From assembly GCA_026989995.1 (NCBI GenBank), contig JALSIO010000115.1:1-5400 (forward strand): a DNA stretch of 5,400 nucleotides, written 5' to 3'. A program made the translations under genes and the position numbers. The notes under the pieces are model-generated. The model saw only the letters and a list, made by a program, of their open reading frames with translations, was not told the DNA's origin and ran no database searches. This DNA comes from Myxococcales bacterium (GTDB taxonomy: Bacteria; Myxococcota_A; UBA9160; JALSIO01). This document shows, piece by piece, positions 1 to 5,400 of the stretch. Each line of letters opens with the position of its first letter. Positions within the stretch are counted from its first letter, which is position 1.

Positions 1-541
1 CATCGATTCCGAACGAGGCCACCCGGACCACCGCGGCCGGCGTGCCGTCCGGCCCGCCCGAGCCATCCTCGGATCCCGAGCCGACCTCGCCACCGGTGGA
101 TCCCGGATCCGACCCACCCGTGCTCCCGGTGTCCGAGCCCGGATCGCCGCTTCCGGCGTCCCCGGTCGACCCGCCGCCGGTGGGATCCTGGGGCGGGGGC
201 GCCGCGGCGAAGCGTACCTCCTCCGAAGGCTCCGAGAAGGGGCTCAGCGCGCCCGCGAGCGCCGCGCGCACCCGGACGACGAGGGTCTCGCCGGGTTCTC
301 CGGGGATCGAGACCGTGGGATCCGAGCCCGGAAGGATGGCGAAGAGCGCGAAGTCACCGCCGTTCCGGGACACCTGGACCTCGTAGAACTCCGCGCCCTG
401 GGGCGGAGGGGTCCAGCCGAAGCGGGCCTCGGCCCCGGGAACCTCGACGAGCGCCGCGGCGCTCCCGTGGACGAGGACCGCGAGAACGACGAGGCCGAGC
501 GGCCACCTGCCGGAAGCTGCGATCAGGCGGTGCGTAGGCAT
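1..541 (-). CDS. Secreted protein with FnIII-like domain and Gly/Ser/Asp linker (3' part missing)
   Basis: The frame is open from an ATG at 541-539 to the window edge, giving 180 codons without a stop; the C-terminal part lies outside. Residues 1-30 look like a Sec signal peptide: basic start (H4, R5, R12), hydrophobic core LGLVVLAVLV at 15-24, and a small-residue end GSAAA at 26-30, so cleavage near residue 30 is likely. Residues 32-112 read as a single fibronectin-III-like beta sandwich, with FGWTPP early, EFYEVQVSRNGG in the middle, and a late strand LVVRVRAAL followed by SPFSEPSEEVRF. Residues 113-167 are a Pro, then Gly/Ser/Thr/Asp, linker. AAVVRVASFG at 169-178 seems to open another domain. 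A weak ribosome site (AGGGGG, 559-554) lies 12 bases upstream of the ATG. The protein is probably exported to the envelope or outside the cell; its function cannot be told from this fragment. The glycan genes next door are on the far side of a long spacer and may be unrelated. Confidence 0.78.
   Translation of the reverse strand, partial: MPTHRLIAASGRWPLGLVVLAVLVHGSAAALVEVPGAEARFGWTPPPQGAEFYEVQVSRNGGDFALFAILPGSDPTVSIPGEPGETLVVRVRAALAGALSPFSEPSEEVRFAAAPPPQDPTGGGSTGDAGSGDPGSDTGSTGGSDPGSTGGEVGSGSEDGSGGPDGTPAAVVRVASFGID
41..187 (-). repeat. Low-complexity Gly/Ser/Thr/Asp linker-coding tract
   Basis: This tract encodes residues 119-167 of the secreted protein. It is built of loosely repeated units such as GSGDPGSD, TGSTGGSDPGS and GSGSEDGSGG. 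At DNA level, GGATCC recurs at 71-76, 98-103 and 105-110, with one more just downstream at 183-188, reflecting repeated Gly-Ser and Asp-Pro codons. Such tracts usually form flexible linkers between extracellular domains and vary in length between strains by slippage or recombination. It is a degenerate tract, not an exact tandem array. Confidence 0.7.
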
Positions 542-620
542 CGCGGATCGAATCCCCCTGCGGCCGCGAGGGCCGTGCCTCCCGTCGGGATGGGTCGGCC
601 CCGGTGGCCTCGGCGGCCGT

Positions 621-639
621 GATCCCGGTCACCGGGATC
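621..639. repeat. 19-bp perfect dyad (9-bp arms, 1-bp centre)
   Basis: The arms GATCCCGGT (621-629) and ACCGGGATC (631-639) are exact reverse complements around a single C at 630. As RNA this could only close as an 8-bp stem with a 3-base loop. As DNA it has the two-fold symmetry expected of an operator for a dimeric regulator, with half-sites centred about one helical turn apart. No known regulator consensus was recognised. Confidence 0.65.
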
Positions 640-670
640 CCCGTTTCCCCGCGCCGGAGCGGGAAACGGG
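640..670. repeat. Perfect 10-bp stem hairpin, no T-tract
   Basis: CCCGTTTCCC (640-649) and GGGAAACGGG (661-670) are exact reverse complements around an 11-base loop, which could pair two further bases (651-652 with 659-660). The stem contains the AT run TTT/AAA, unusual in this GC-rich spacer. No run of T follows on either strand, so it does not look like an intrinsic terminator. Confidence 0.65.
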
Positions 671-1037
671 CCGCCGGTCCCCCCACGCATCGGACACGCA
701 GCACATCGGCAGGACGGGACGAGAACCGCAGGGATTGGGGGCGCGCGGGGGATGCTAGCGGACCTCCCACCCGTCCCCGGGAGAGTCCCCGGCGGGGGGC
801 CTGCTAAGCTCTCCCGGCGCTCCCTCCCGCGGCCGGCGCCGGGGGGCCGAGGGGGCGCGCCGCCATGGCGGCCCGGGCCGGACCCGCGCACCGGTGGAAG
901 CGACGACCCGCCGGAGTCCGTGCGGGTCCCGCGGGGCCGTCGCCCCGTACCGGGGCCATCCCCGAAGCTCCCTGCGGGGCAGTCCCGGGCCGCCGGCGAT
1001 GTGGCCCGGCCGGGGCCGCCTGGATCCTCCGGCCGCC

Positions 1038-1045
1038 GGGAGAAG
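1038..1045 (+). promoter_or_regulatory. Ribosome binding site deciding the GTG start at 1054
   Basis: GGGAGAAG ends 8 bases before the GTG at 1054-1056 (11 bases counting from the GGGAG core). It supports GTG as the start, because the conserved N-terminal strand of the glycosyltransferase begins two codons later. The ATG at 865, further upstream in the same frame, would add 63 Arg/Pro/Gly-rich residues that look like translated spacer. Confidence 0.55.
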
Positions 1046-1053
1046 ACCGCACC

Positions 1054-2469
1054 GTGCGCCACCTCCTCGTGGTCTCCTATCACTTTCCCCCGGCCGGGGG
1101 CGTCCCGGTGCGGCGCATCCTCCGCTTCATCCGCCACCTGCCGGGTTTCGGCTGGCGCTGCTCGGTGCTGACCGCGGATCGCCCCTATGACCCCTTCCAC
1201 CCGGAAGACCGGGAGGGCCTCGACCGGCTTCCCGAGCTCTCCCGGATCCTGCGGCCGCCCGCGCGCTCGGCACCCGAACGGGTCGCTGCCCTCGGCTACG
1301 GCGCCCTCGCCTCGCTTCGGGGGCGCCTCCCCGGCGCCCGCGATCGCGCGGCGAGCCTCGACGACATCGCCGCGGGCGGCTTCCGACGATGGATCAACCA
1401 CACCCTGTTCTTCCCCGACCCCAAGCGCTGGTGGATTCCGGGCGCGGTGGCCGCCGGCAGGCGGCTTTTCGAAGAGGACCCCTTCGACGCGATCCTCGCC
1501 ACGGGGTACCCGTGGTCGAGTTTCGTCGTTGCCCACCGGCTGGGGCACGCGGTCGGAAGGCCCGTGATCCTCGACTACCGCGACGCCTGGAGCGACAACC
1601 CGCGGCGCCAGTGGACAGGGCGCCGCCACGAGGCACTCGAGGGGCGGCTGCTGCGCGCGAGTCGGCTCGTGATCGCCGCCACCCACGGCATCCGCCGCGA
1701 CCTCCTCGAGCGGAGCCCTTCCACGCGGGTGGAGACCCTCGAGACCGGCTTCGACCCGGCCGAATACCCCGCGAGGGATCCGGAGATCGCGTGCCCGGGG
1801 CGGGTCCTGGTGGTCTACACCGGCACCTTCAACGACCCACTTCCGCCGTCGTCCCTGGACCGCAGTCCCTACCACCTCCTCCGGGCCCTCGCCCGGCTGC
1901 CTGCGGCGGCTCGGGAGCGGATCCGCTTGCGGCTGGTCGGTCGCATTCCCGGCAGCTACCGCCGCTTCGTCCAGCAGCTCGGGCTCGAGGGCGTGGTGGA
2001 ATGCCTCCCTCCCGTGTCCCACGCCCGCGCGCTGCAGCACCAGCTCGCCGCCGACGTGGTGCTCCTGGTGCTCGGCCGGGATCCCGAGGGATCCGCCGGG
2101 ATCCTGACCGGCAAGCTGCTCGAGTACATCGGGGCCGGGCGCCCGATCTGGGCCCTCGCGCCCGAGAGCGAGGCGAGCCGGCTGATCCGGCGCGAGGCCC
2201 TCGGCTGGGTGGATCCCCCCGACGACGAGGAGGCCATCGCGGGCCGGCTTCGGGAGCTCGCCCGGGGCGGCGTCCGCCCCGTCCCCCAGCGCGCCGAGCG
2301 CTTCGCCGCCGCTCCACGCGCCCGCCAGCTCGCCGCGTGGCTCGACGAGATCGCCGGGGCCCCGACGGCGCGGGAGTCCGCACCGATCCTCTCCCCCGCC
2401 CCGTCAGTCGAAACGGACTCCGAGCGCCCGCGCCCAGAGGACGGCGTTCAGGCCGCGCCAGGAGCGTGA
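1054..2469 (+). CDS. GT4-type (GT-B fold) glycosyltransferase, surface polysaccharide
   Basis: This 471-residue protein, read from GTG 1054, fits a retaining GT-B glycosyltransferase that moves a sugar from a nucleotide donor to a growing lipid-linked or polysaccharide acceptor at the cytoplasmic face of the inner membrane. The N-terminal domain opens with LLVVSYHFPPAGGVPVRR (4-21), the strand and PPxxG loop usual in such enzymes, and has ILDYRDAWSDNP at 172-183. The C-terminal nucleotide-binding domain starts near RVLVVYTGTFND (250-261), continues through RLRLVGRIPGSYRRF, and carries LTGKLLEYIGAGRPIW at 351-366. E357 there matches the second Glu of the GT4 EX7E motif; the first Glu is not obvious at the standard spacing. 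No membrane segment is seen. The last 21 residues (451-471) are Pro/Glu/Arg-rich and overlap the 3' end of the convergent amidotransferase gene. It is the only complete plus-strand gene here. Donor and acceptor cannot be read from sequence; family assignment is firm. Confidence 0.9.
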   Translation: MRHLLVVSYHFPPAGGVPVRRILRFIRHLPGFGWRCSVLTADRPYDPFHPEDREGLDRLPELSRILRPPARSAPERVAALGYGALASLRGRLPGARDRAASLDDIAAGGFRRWINHTLFFPDPKRWWIPGAVAAGRRLFEEDPFDAILATGYPWSSFVVAHRLGHAVGRPVILDYRDAWSDNPRRQWTGRRHEALEGRLLRASRLVIAATHGIRRDLLERSPSTRVETLETGFDPAEYPARDPEIACPGRVLVVYTGTFNDPLPPSSLDRSPYHLLRALARLPAAARERIRLRLVGRIPGSYRRFVQQLGLEGVVECLPPVSHARALQHQLAADVVLLVLGRDPEGSAGILTGKLLEYIGAGRPIWALAPESEASRLIRREALGWVDPPDDEEAIAGRLRELARGGVRPVPQRAERFAAAPRARQLAAWLDEIAGAPTARESAPILSPAPSVETDSERPRPEDGVQAAPGA

Positions 2470-4383
2470 GCCGGCCACGCCACCGTACCGGCCCGGCGCG
2501 GCCCAATCGTCGAGGAGCGGCGCCACCCGAAGCCCCCCGATGCCGGGCGCCACCTCGAGCAGCCGCTTCCGGGCCAGGGGCGCGAGCGCCCTCATCCACG
2601 CGGCCTCGGGCGTCGCAAAGCCGATCTTGTCCCGGCGCTCGAGGATCGGGGCCGGTACCAGCCCACGCAGCGCATCCCGGAAGATGGCCTTGGTCCTGGC
2701 GTCATCGTCGATGAGCCACTCCTCCGGAACCCGGGCCAGCAGCTCCACGAGCGGACGCCAGAGGAAGGGAACCCGGCTCTCGACCGACCAGGCCATGGCG
2801 TTGCGGTCCTCGAAGCGGAGAAGCATGGGAAGACTGGTCTCCGTGAGCGCGAGCGCGAGCCGCGCGCGCAGGCGCTCCCGGCCCGGCCCCGGACGCGGAG
2901 CAGAGAGCCGGACGCCGCGCTCGCGGAACCAGCCCGCATCCAGCCAGGCCGGTGCGAGGTCCTCGCCCACCAGGCTCCGCGCGAGGGGTTCGAGCGCCGG
3001 GGGCAGCAGATCGGCTCCCGCGCGGAGGAGGAGGCCGCGCACCGCGAGCCCCGGAAGCCCGGCGGCCGCTCGGGCGAAGCGACGGGCCCGGAGCAGCCGG
3101 CCGGCCCGGAGCAGCGAGGCGAGGCGGGCGCCGAGGTAGCTCGGATAGCCGGCCAGGAGCTCGTCCGCCCCCTGCCCGCCGAGCACGACCCGCGCCCCGG
3201 CCTCGCGCGCCAGGCGGAAGACCCGGTACTGCGCGTAGATGCTGGTGCTGATGAAGGGCTCGTCCTGGACGCGCACCAGCCGCTCGAGATCGGCTTCGAG
3301 CTCCGCGGCATCCGGATGCACGCGAAGGAGCTCCACACCGGCGGCCCCCGCGGCGAGGCGCATGAAGCGCTCTTCGTCGAGCGCGGGGTCGCCCGCGACC
3401 ATGCCAAAGGCCCGGATCCGCGTCCCCGCCGGCAGTGCGCTTCGGGCGCCGGCGAGCACCGCGGCCGAATCGATGCCACCGGAAAGCGCCACGCCGAGCG
3501 GTACGTCGGACAGGAGATGGGCGGAAACGCTCTCGAGGAAGCGTTCGCGAAGCGCCGCCGTGGCCTCGCCCCGGTCCCGCGGCGCCGCCGCGGCACCCGG
3601 AAGACTCCAGAACCGGCGCTCCCGAGGGTCCCCGCGCCCGGGGGAAAGCGGCAGATCGAAGGAGACGCAGGTTCCGGGGAGCACGCGCTCCACTCCGCGG
3701 AGCAGCGTCTCGCGCCCGGCGTCGGTGATGCCGAAGCGCAGGTAGCGGAACCAGGAGCCGGGGTGGATCCGCGGGGACCCCCCGCGGAGCTCGAGCAGCG
3801 CGCCGATCTCCGAGGCGAAGAGGACTCCGTCCCCGCCCCGGCAGAGGTAGAGCGGCTTGATGCCGAAGCGGTCGCGGGAGAGGGTCAGCCGCCCCGCCGC
3901 GAAGTCCACCACCGCGATCGCCCACATGCCCTCGAAGCGCTCCAGGCACGCGGGTCCGAGGATCTGCCACGCGGCGAGAAGCGTCTCCGTGTCGCTCCGG
4001 CCCGCGAAGCGCCAGCCCGCGGCCTCGAGCTCGGGGCGGAGCGAGAGGTGGTTGTAGAGCTCGCCGTTGAAGGCGACGAAGAGCCGGCCGTCGGGGCTGC
4101 CCATCGGCTGGTGGCCCGCGGGGCTCGGGTCCTGGACCGCCAGCCGGCGGAACCCGAGACCGAAGTCGAAGTCCTCGCCGCCCACCGCCTCGAGCGGCGG
4201 CAGCCCGAGGACCGCCGGCGTCTCCGGGCCGCCGGCCTCGCGCACCCTGCGGAGGTCGGTGGCCGCGAGCAGGAAGCCCTCGTCGTCGGGACCGCGGTGG
4301 CGGAGGAGCGCGGTGGCCGCCCGAAGGCGCGCCACCGGGATCGCGCCACCCCCCTGCGCGACCACCCCGACGAATCCACACAA
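2404..4383 (-). CDS. asnB: Asparagine-synthetase-type glutamine amidotransferase
   Basis: This 659-residue protein has two domains. Residues 2 to about 210 form a class II glutaminase that frees ammonia from glutamine: nucleophile C2 in MCGFVG, RHRGPD at 28-33, RRLAVQD at 79-85, FNGELYN at 105-111 and SDTET at 130-134. Residues from about 270 form the ATP-dependent synthetase: PP-loop SGGIDS (301-306), GGQGADELLAGY (402-413), EDRNAMAWSVESRVPF (525-540) and RRDKIGFATPE (583-593), with K586 matching the conserved synthetase Lys. The start is TTG at 4383-4381, because it places Cys at residue 2; an upstream ATG at 4419 would bury the cysteine behind 12 residues. The protein is longer than the 554-residue E. 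coli AsnB, as in the polysaccharide- and exosortase-associated branch. Q404 replaces the Glu of the usual GEG(S/A)DE motif, and W542 follows RVPFL where Asp is usual. It could make asparagine or amidate a sugar acid; the glycan neighbours favour the second. Confidence 0.92.
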   Translation of the reverse strand: MCGFVGVVAQGGGAIPVARLRAATALLRHRGPDDEGFLLAATDLRRVREAGGPETPAVLGLPPLEAVGGEDFDFGLGFRRLAVQDPSPAGHQPMGSPDGRLFVAFNGELYNHLSLRPELEAAGWRFAGRSDTETLLAAWQILGPACLERFEGMWAIAVVDFAAGRLTLSRDRFGIKPLYLCRGGDGVLFASEIGALLELRGGSPRIHPGSWFRYLRFGITDAGRETLLRGVERVLPGTCVSFDLPLSPGRGDPRERRFWSLPGAAAAPRDRGEATAALRERFLESVSAHLLSDVPLGVALSGGIDSAAVLAGARSALPAGTRIRAFGMVAGDPALDEERFMRLAAGAAGVELLRVHPDAAELEADLERLVRVQDEPFISTSIYAQYRVFRLAREAGARVVLGGQGADELLAGYPSYLGARLASLLRAGRLLRARRFARAAAGLPGLAVRGLLLRAGADLLPPALEPLARSLVGEDLAPAWLDAGWFRERGVRLSAPRPGPGRERLRARLALALTETSLPMLLRFEDRNAMAWSVESRVPFLWRPLVELLARVPEEWLIDDDARTKAIFRDALRGLVPAPILERRDKIGFATPEAAWMRALAPLARKRLLEVAPGIGGLRVAPLLDDWAAPGRYGGVAGSRSWRGLNAVLWARALGVRFD

Positions 4384-4485
4384 GGCTTCTTCCTCCGGCA
4401 GCGTTCGGCCCGCCCCCATCCCCGGCCGCAGCGCCTCTCCCGACCGAAGGGTTGCAGAAGCCCGGCCCGGGTCTGGAGGGGCCCT
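4384..4485. other. 102-bp gap between epimerase and amidotransferase genes
   Basis: Both flanking genes read on the minus strand. Apart from the ribosome site at 4396-4391, no terminator hairpin with a T-run and no promoter-like hexamers were seen. Co-transcription of the two genes is therefore plausible, though the gap is wider than in tightly packed operons. Confidence 0.4.
4391..4396 (-). promoter_or_regulatory. Strong ribosome binding site for the TTG start
   Basis: Read on the minus strand this is GGAGGA, a near-perfect Shine-Dalgarno, with 7 bases to the TTG at 4383-4381. It confirms the TTG over the upstream in-frame ATG at 4419, since the ribosome site lies inside that longer reading. 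It is the best ribosome site in the window. Confidence 0.8.
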
Positions 4486-5400
4486 TCAGGCCTGGGACGC
4501 CGCGGCAGCCGCGAGGGCCGCGACCACGGCATCGGCCGCCTGGCCCTTGCCGAAGACCTCGGGGCGCTCGGGCCCGGGGGGCGGGCACGCGAGGGCGGCC
4601 AGAATGCCCTCGGCCACCGTGCCCGGGTCGGTCGGATCCACGAGCCGGTTCCATCCGAGCTCGACGAGCTCCACCCATTCGGTCTCCCGCCGCAGCGTGA
4701 CGCAGGGTCGGCCGTGGAAGAAGGCCTCCTTCTGCACCCCGCCCGAGTCCGTCGCGACGAGGGCAGCCGCCCGCTCGAGGGCCATCATCTCCAGATAGCC
4801 CAGGGGCGGCAGCACGCGGACCCCCGCCGCCCGCATGGCCTCGAGCTCGCCCGCCGCGGCCAGGGCCCGGCGGGTGCGCGGGTGAACTGGAAACAGCACG
4901 GGCACCGAGCGGGCCACCTCGCCGAGCCCGCGCGCGATGGCCGTGAGACGGACCGGATCGTCGGTGTTCGCCGCGCGGTGGACCGTGGCGAGCACGTAGG
5001 AGCGGTCCGCGAGGCCGGAAATTCCTGCGACCTCTGCCGGGTCCGGCGCGAAGGGCAGGAAGAGGAGACAGGCGTCGTACATCACGTCACCCGTGCGCAC
5101 GATCCACGCCGGATCCACGCCCTCGCCCCGCAGGTTCCGTACGGCGGTTCCGGTCGGCGCGAGCAGGAGCCGGGAGATCCGGTCCGTGAGCGCACGGTTG
5201 ATCTCCTCCGGCATGGAGGGATCCCCGGAGCGCAGGCCCGCCTCCACATGGGCGATGGGGAGGCCGAGCTTGGCGGCCGCAAGGGCACCGGCGAGGGTCG
5301 AGTTCGTATCGCCGTAGACGAGGACCCAGTCGGGCCGCTCGCGAAGCAGAACCTCCTCGATCCCCGTGAGCATGCGCGCCGTCTGCGCGGCGTGGCTCCC
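4486..5400 (-). CDS. wecB: Non-hydrolysing UDP-GlcNAc 2-epimerase, WecB/WbpI family (5' end missing)
   Basis: The last 304 residues are present and the frame runs open off the window, so roughly 65-75 N-terminal residues are missing. The ATG at 5373 is internal, because the family signature GSHAAQTARMLTGIEE continues upstream of it. The family interconverts UDP-GlcNAc and UDP-ManNAc in the cytoplasm, or the 2,3-diacetamido uronic acid equivalents in the WbpI/WlbD branch. Counting from the first visible residue, seen motifs are VYGDTNSTLAGA (28-39), HVEAGLRSGD (51-60), MPEEINR (63-69), ATVHRAANTDDP (138-149), VHPRTRR (172-178), TDSGGVQKEAFFHGRPC (217-233) and RRETEWVELVELGWNRLV (237-254). D31, E53, E66 and H141 match the four catalytic positions reported for E. 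coli WecB (D95, E117, E131, H213, from memory). QKEA and ETEWVE are typical of the non-enterobacterial branch shared with WbpI, so the exact substrate is open. The amidotransferase gene follows on the same strand. Confidence 0.92.
   Translation of the reverse strand, partial: GSHAAQTARMLTGIEEVLLRERPDWVLVYGDTNSTLAGALAAAKLGLPIAHVEAGLRSGDPSMPEEINRALTDRISRLLLAPTGTAVRNLRGEGVDPAWIVRTGDVMYDACLLFLPFAPDPAEVAGISGLADRSYVLATVHRAANTDDPVRLTAIARGLGEVARSVPVLFPVHPRTRRALAAAGELEAMRAAGVRVLPPLGYLEMMALERAAALVATDSGGVQKEAFFHGRPCVTLRRETEWVELVELGWNRLVDPTDPGTVAEGILAALACPPPGPERPEVFGKGQAADAVVAALAAAAASQA

Larger units (their letters stand above)
611..676. promoter_or_regulatory. Nested inverted-repeat element, possible three-way junction
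   Basis: An outer 8-bp perfect inverted repeat, CGGCGGCC (611-618) with GGCCGCCG (669-676), encloses two perfect inverted repeats that abut each other at 639/640. These are a short dyad (621-639) and a 10-bp stem (640-670). The outer arm shares two bases (669-670) with the inner 10-bp stem, so in a full fold that stem would shrink to 8 bp. Almost every base of the 66 would then be paired, leaving only two junction bases (619-620) besides the loops. The element lies 70 bases upstream of the minus-strand secreted-protein ATG and 378 bases upstream of the plus-strand gene. A leader RNA structure of the minus-strand gene or a protein-binding operator are both possible. Confidence 0.5.
542..1053. 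other. Gene-free spacer between divergent genes (512 bp)
   Basis: This spacer separates the start of the secreted-protein gene (minus) from the start of the glycosyltransferase (plus), so it should hold promoters for both. Open frames here encode only Arg/Pro/Gly-rich shadow peptides with no recognisable motif. The clear content is the nested inverted-repeat element at 611-676. Two AT-containing patches stand out in the GC background. TGCTAAGCT at 802-810 resembles an extended -10 element for the plus strand. GATGCTAGC at 751-759, read on the minus strand, gives TAGCAT, 4 of 6 matches to TATAAT. Neither has a good -35 at the usual spacing, so no promoter is called. No tRNA, rRNA or CRISPR signal was seen. 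Confidence 0.6.

Noticed and set aside
640..670. Intrinsic transcription terminator
   Set aside because: The stem is strong, but neither strand has a T-run after it, and it lies upstream of both flanking genes rather than at a gene end.
542..680. Cobalamin-riboswitch-like words on the minus strand (GGGGATCCCGGTG, GCCACCGGGG, GGGAGGC) upstream of the secreted-protein gene
   Set aside because: The order vaguely resembles the cobalamin aptamer, but the conserved CCCGCAACTGT segment is missing, GCCACTG is altered, and the matches fall within the perfect inverted repeats that explain them. An Infernal search with RF00174 would settle it; no hit is expected.
859..880. Two overlapping palindromes, GCCGCCATGGCGGC (859-872) and CGGCCCGGGCCG (869-880)
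   Set aside because: Palindromes of 12-14 bp are expected about once or twice in a window of this length and GC content, and no further structure surrounds them.
865..1053. 63-residue N-terminal extension of the glycosyltransferase from the ATG at 865
   Set aside because: The extension is Arg/Pro/Gly-rich with no fold signal. The conserved N-terminal strand starts right after the GTG at 1054, which has its own ribosome site.
523..2040. 505-codon open frame on the minus strand, antisense to the glycosyltransferase
   Set aside because: It lacks any recognisable motif, is rich in Arg, Pro and Gly, and spans the noncoding spacer. In DNA this GC-rich, stop codons are rare in the antisense frames of real genes.
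4384..4462. 7-bp inverted repeat between the ribosome-site spacer of the amidotransferase (4384-4390) and 4456-4462, possibly masking the start
   Set aside because: A 7-bp match over a 65-base loop is expected by chance in a 100-bp GC-rich gap, and the pairing does not cover the GGAGGA itself.
2702..4678. 658-codon open frame on the minus strand in another phase of the amidotransferase gene
   Set aside because: The peptide is Arg/Gly/Pro-rich, and the same DNA encodes the clearly conserved amidotransferase and part of the epimerase in their own frames. It is a shadow.

Overview
The window is a very GC-rich (about 70-75 % by eye) piece of bacterial chromosome. It carries four protein genes, two of them cut by the window edges. 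Third codon positions are almost all G or C. The Gly/Ser/Thr/Asp-rich secreted protein, the high GC and the surface-glycan genes suggest a Gram-negative, possibly deltaproteobacterial or myxobacterial-type, environmental organism. This is an inference from style only; no marker gene is present.

Layout. Positions 1-541 (minus strand) hold the N-terminal 180 codons of a secreted protein: signal peptide, a fibronectin-III-like beta domain, then a low-complexity linker. Positions 542-1053 are a gene-free spacer between divergent genes. It contains a compact nested inverted-repeat element at 611-676 but no convincing promoter. Positions 1054-2469 (plus strand) encode a GT-B fold glycosyltransferase of the GT4 type. 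Positions 2404-4383 (minus strand) encode an asparagine-synthetase-type glutamine amidotransferase that starts at TTG, so that its catalytic cysteine is residue 2. Its 3' end overlaps the convergent glycosyltransferase gene by 66 bp. After a 102-bp gap, positions 4486-5400 (minus strand) hold the C-terminal 304 codons of a non-hydrolysing UDP-GlcNAc 2-epimerase (WecB/WbpI family), whose start lies beyond the window.

How the genes fit together. A nucleotide-sugar 2-epimerase, an AsnB-like amidotransferase and a GT4 glycosyltransferase side by side are typical of a locus for a surface polysaccharide (O-antigen, capsule or exopolysaccharide). The epimerase would supply a ManNAc-type sugar, the glycosyltransferase would build the chain, and the amidotransferase could make asparagine or, more interestingly, amidate a uronic-acid sugar. 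The amidotransferase keeps its ATP-binding loop and glutaminase residues. It has Gln where the E. coli AsnB synthetase site is thought to have a catalytic Glu, which fits a role other than simple asparagine synthesis. Nothing here amounts to a clearly new system. The best leads are the nested-repeat element at 611-676 and the substrate of the amidotransferase.
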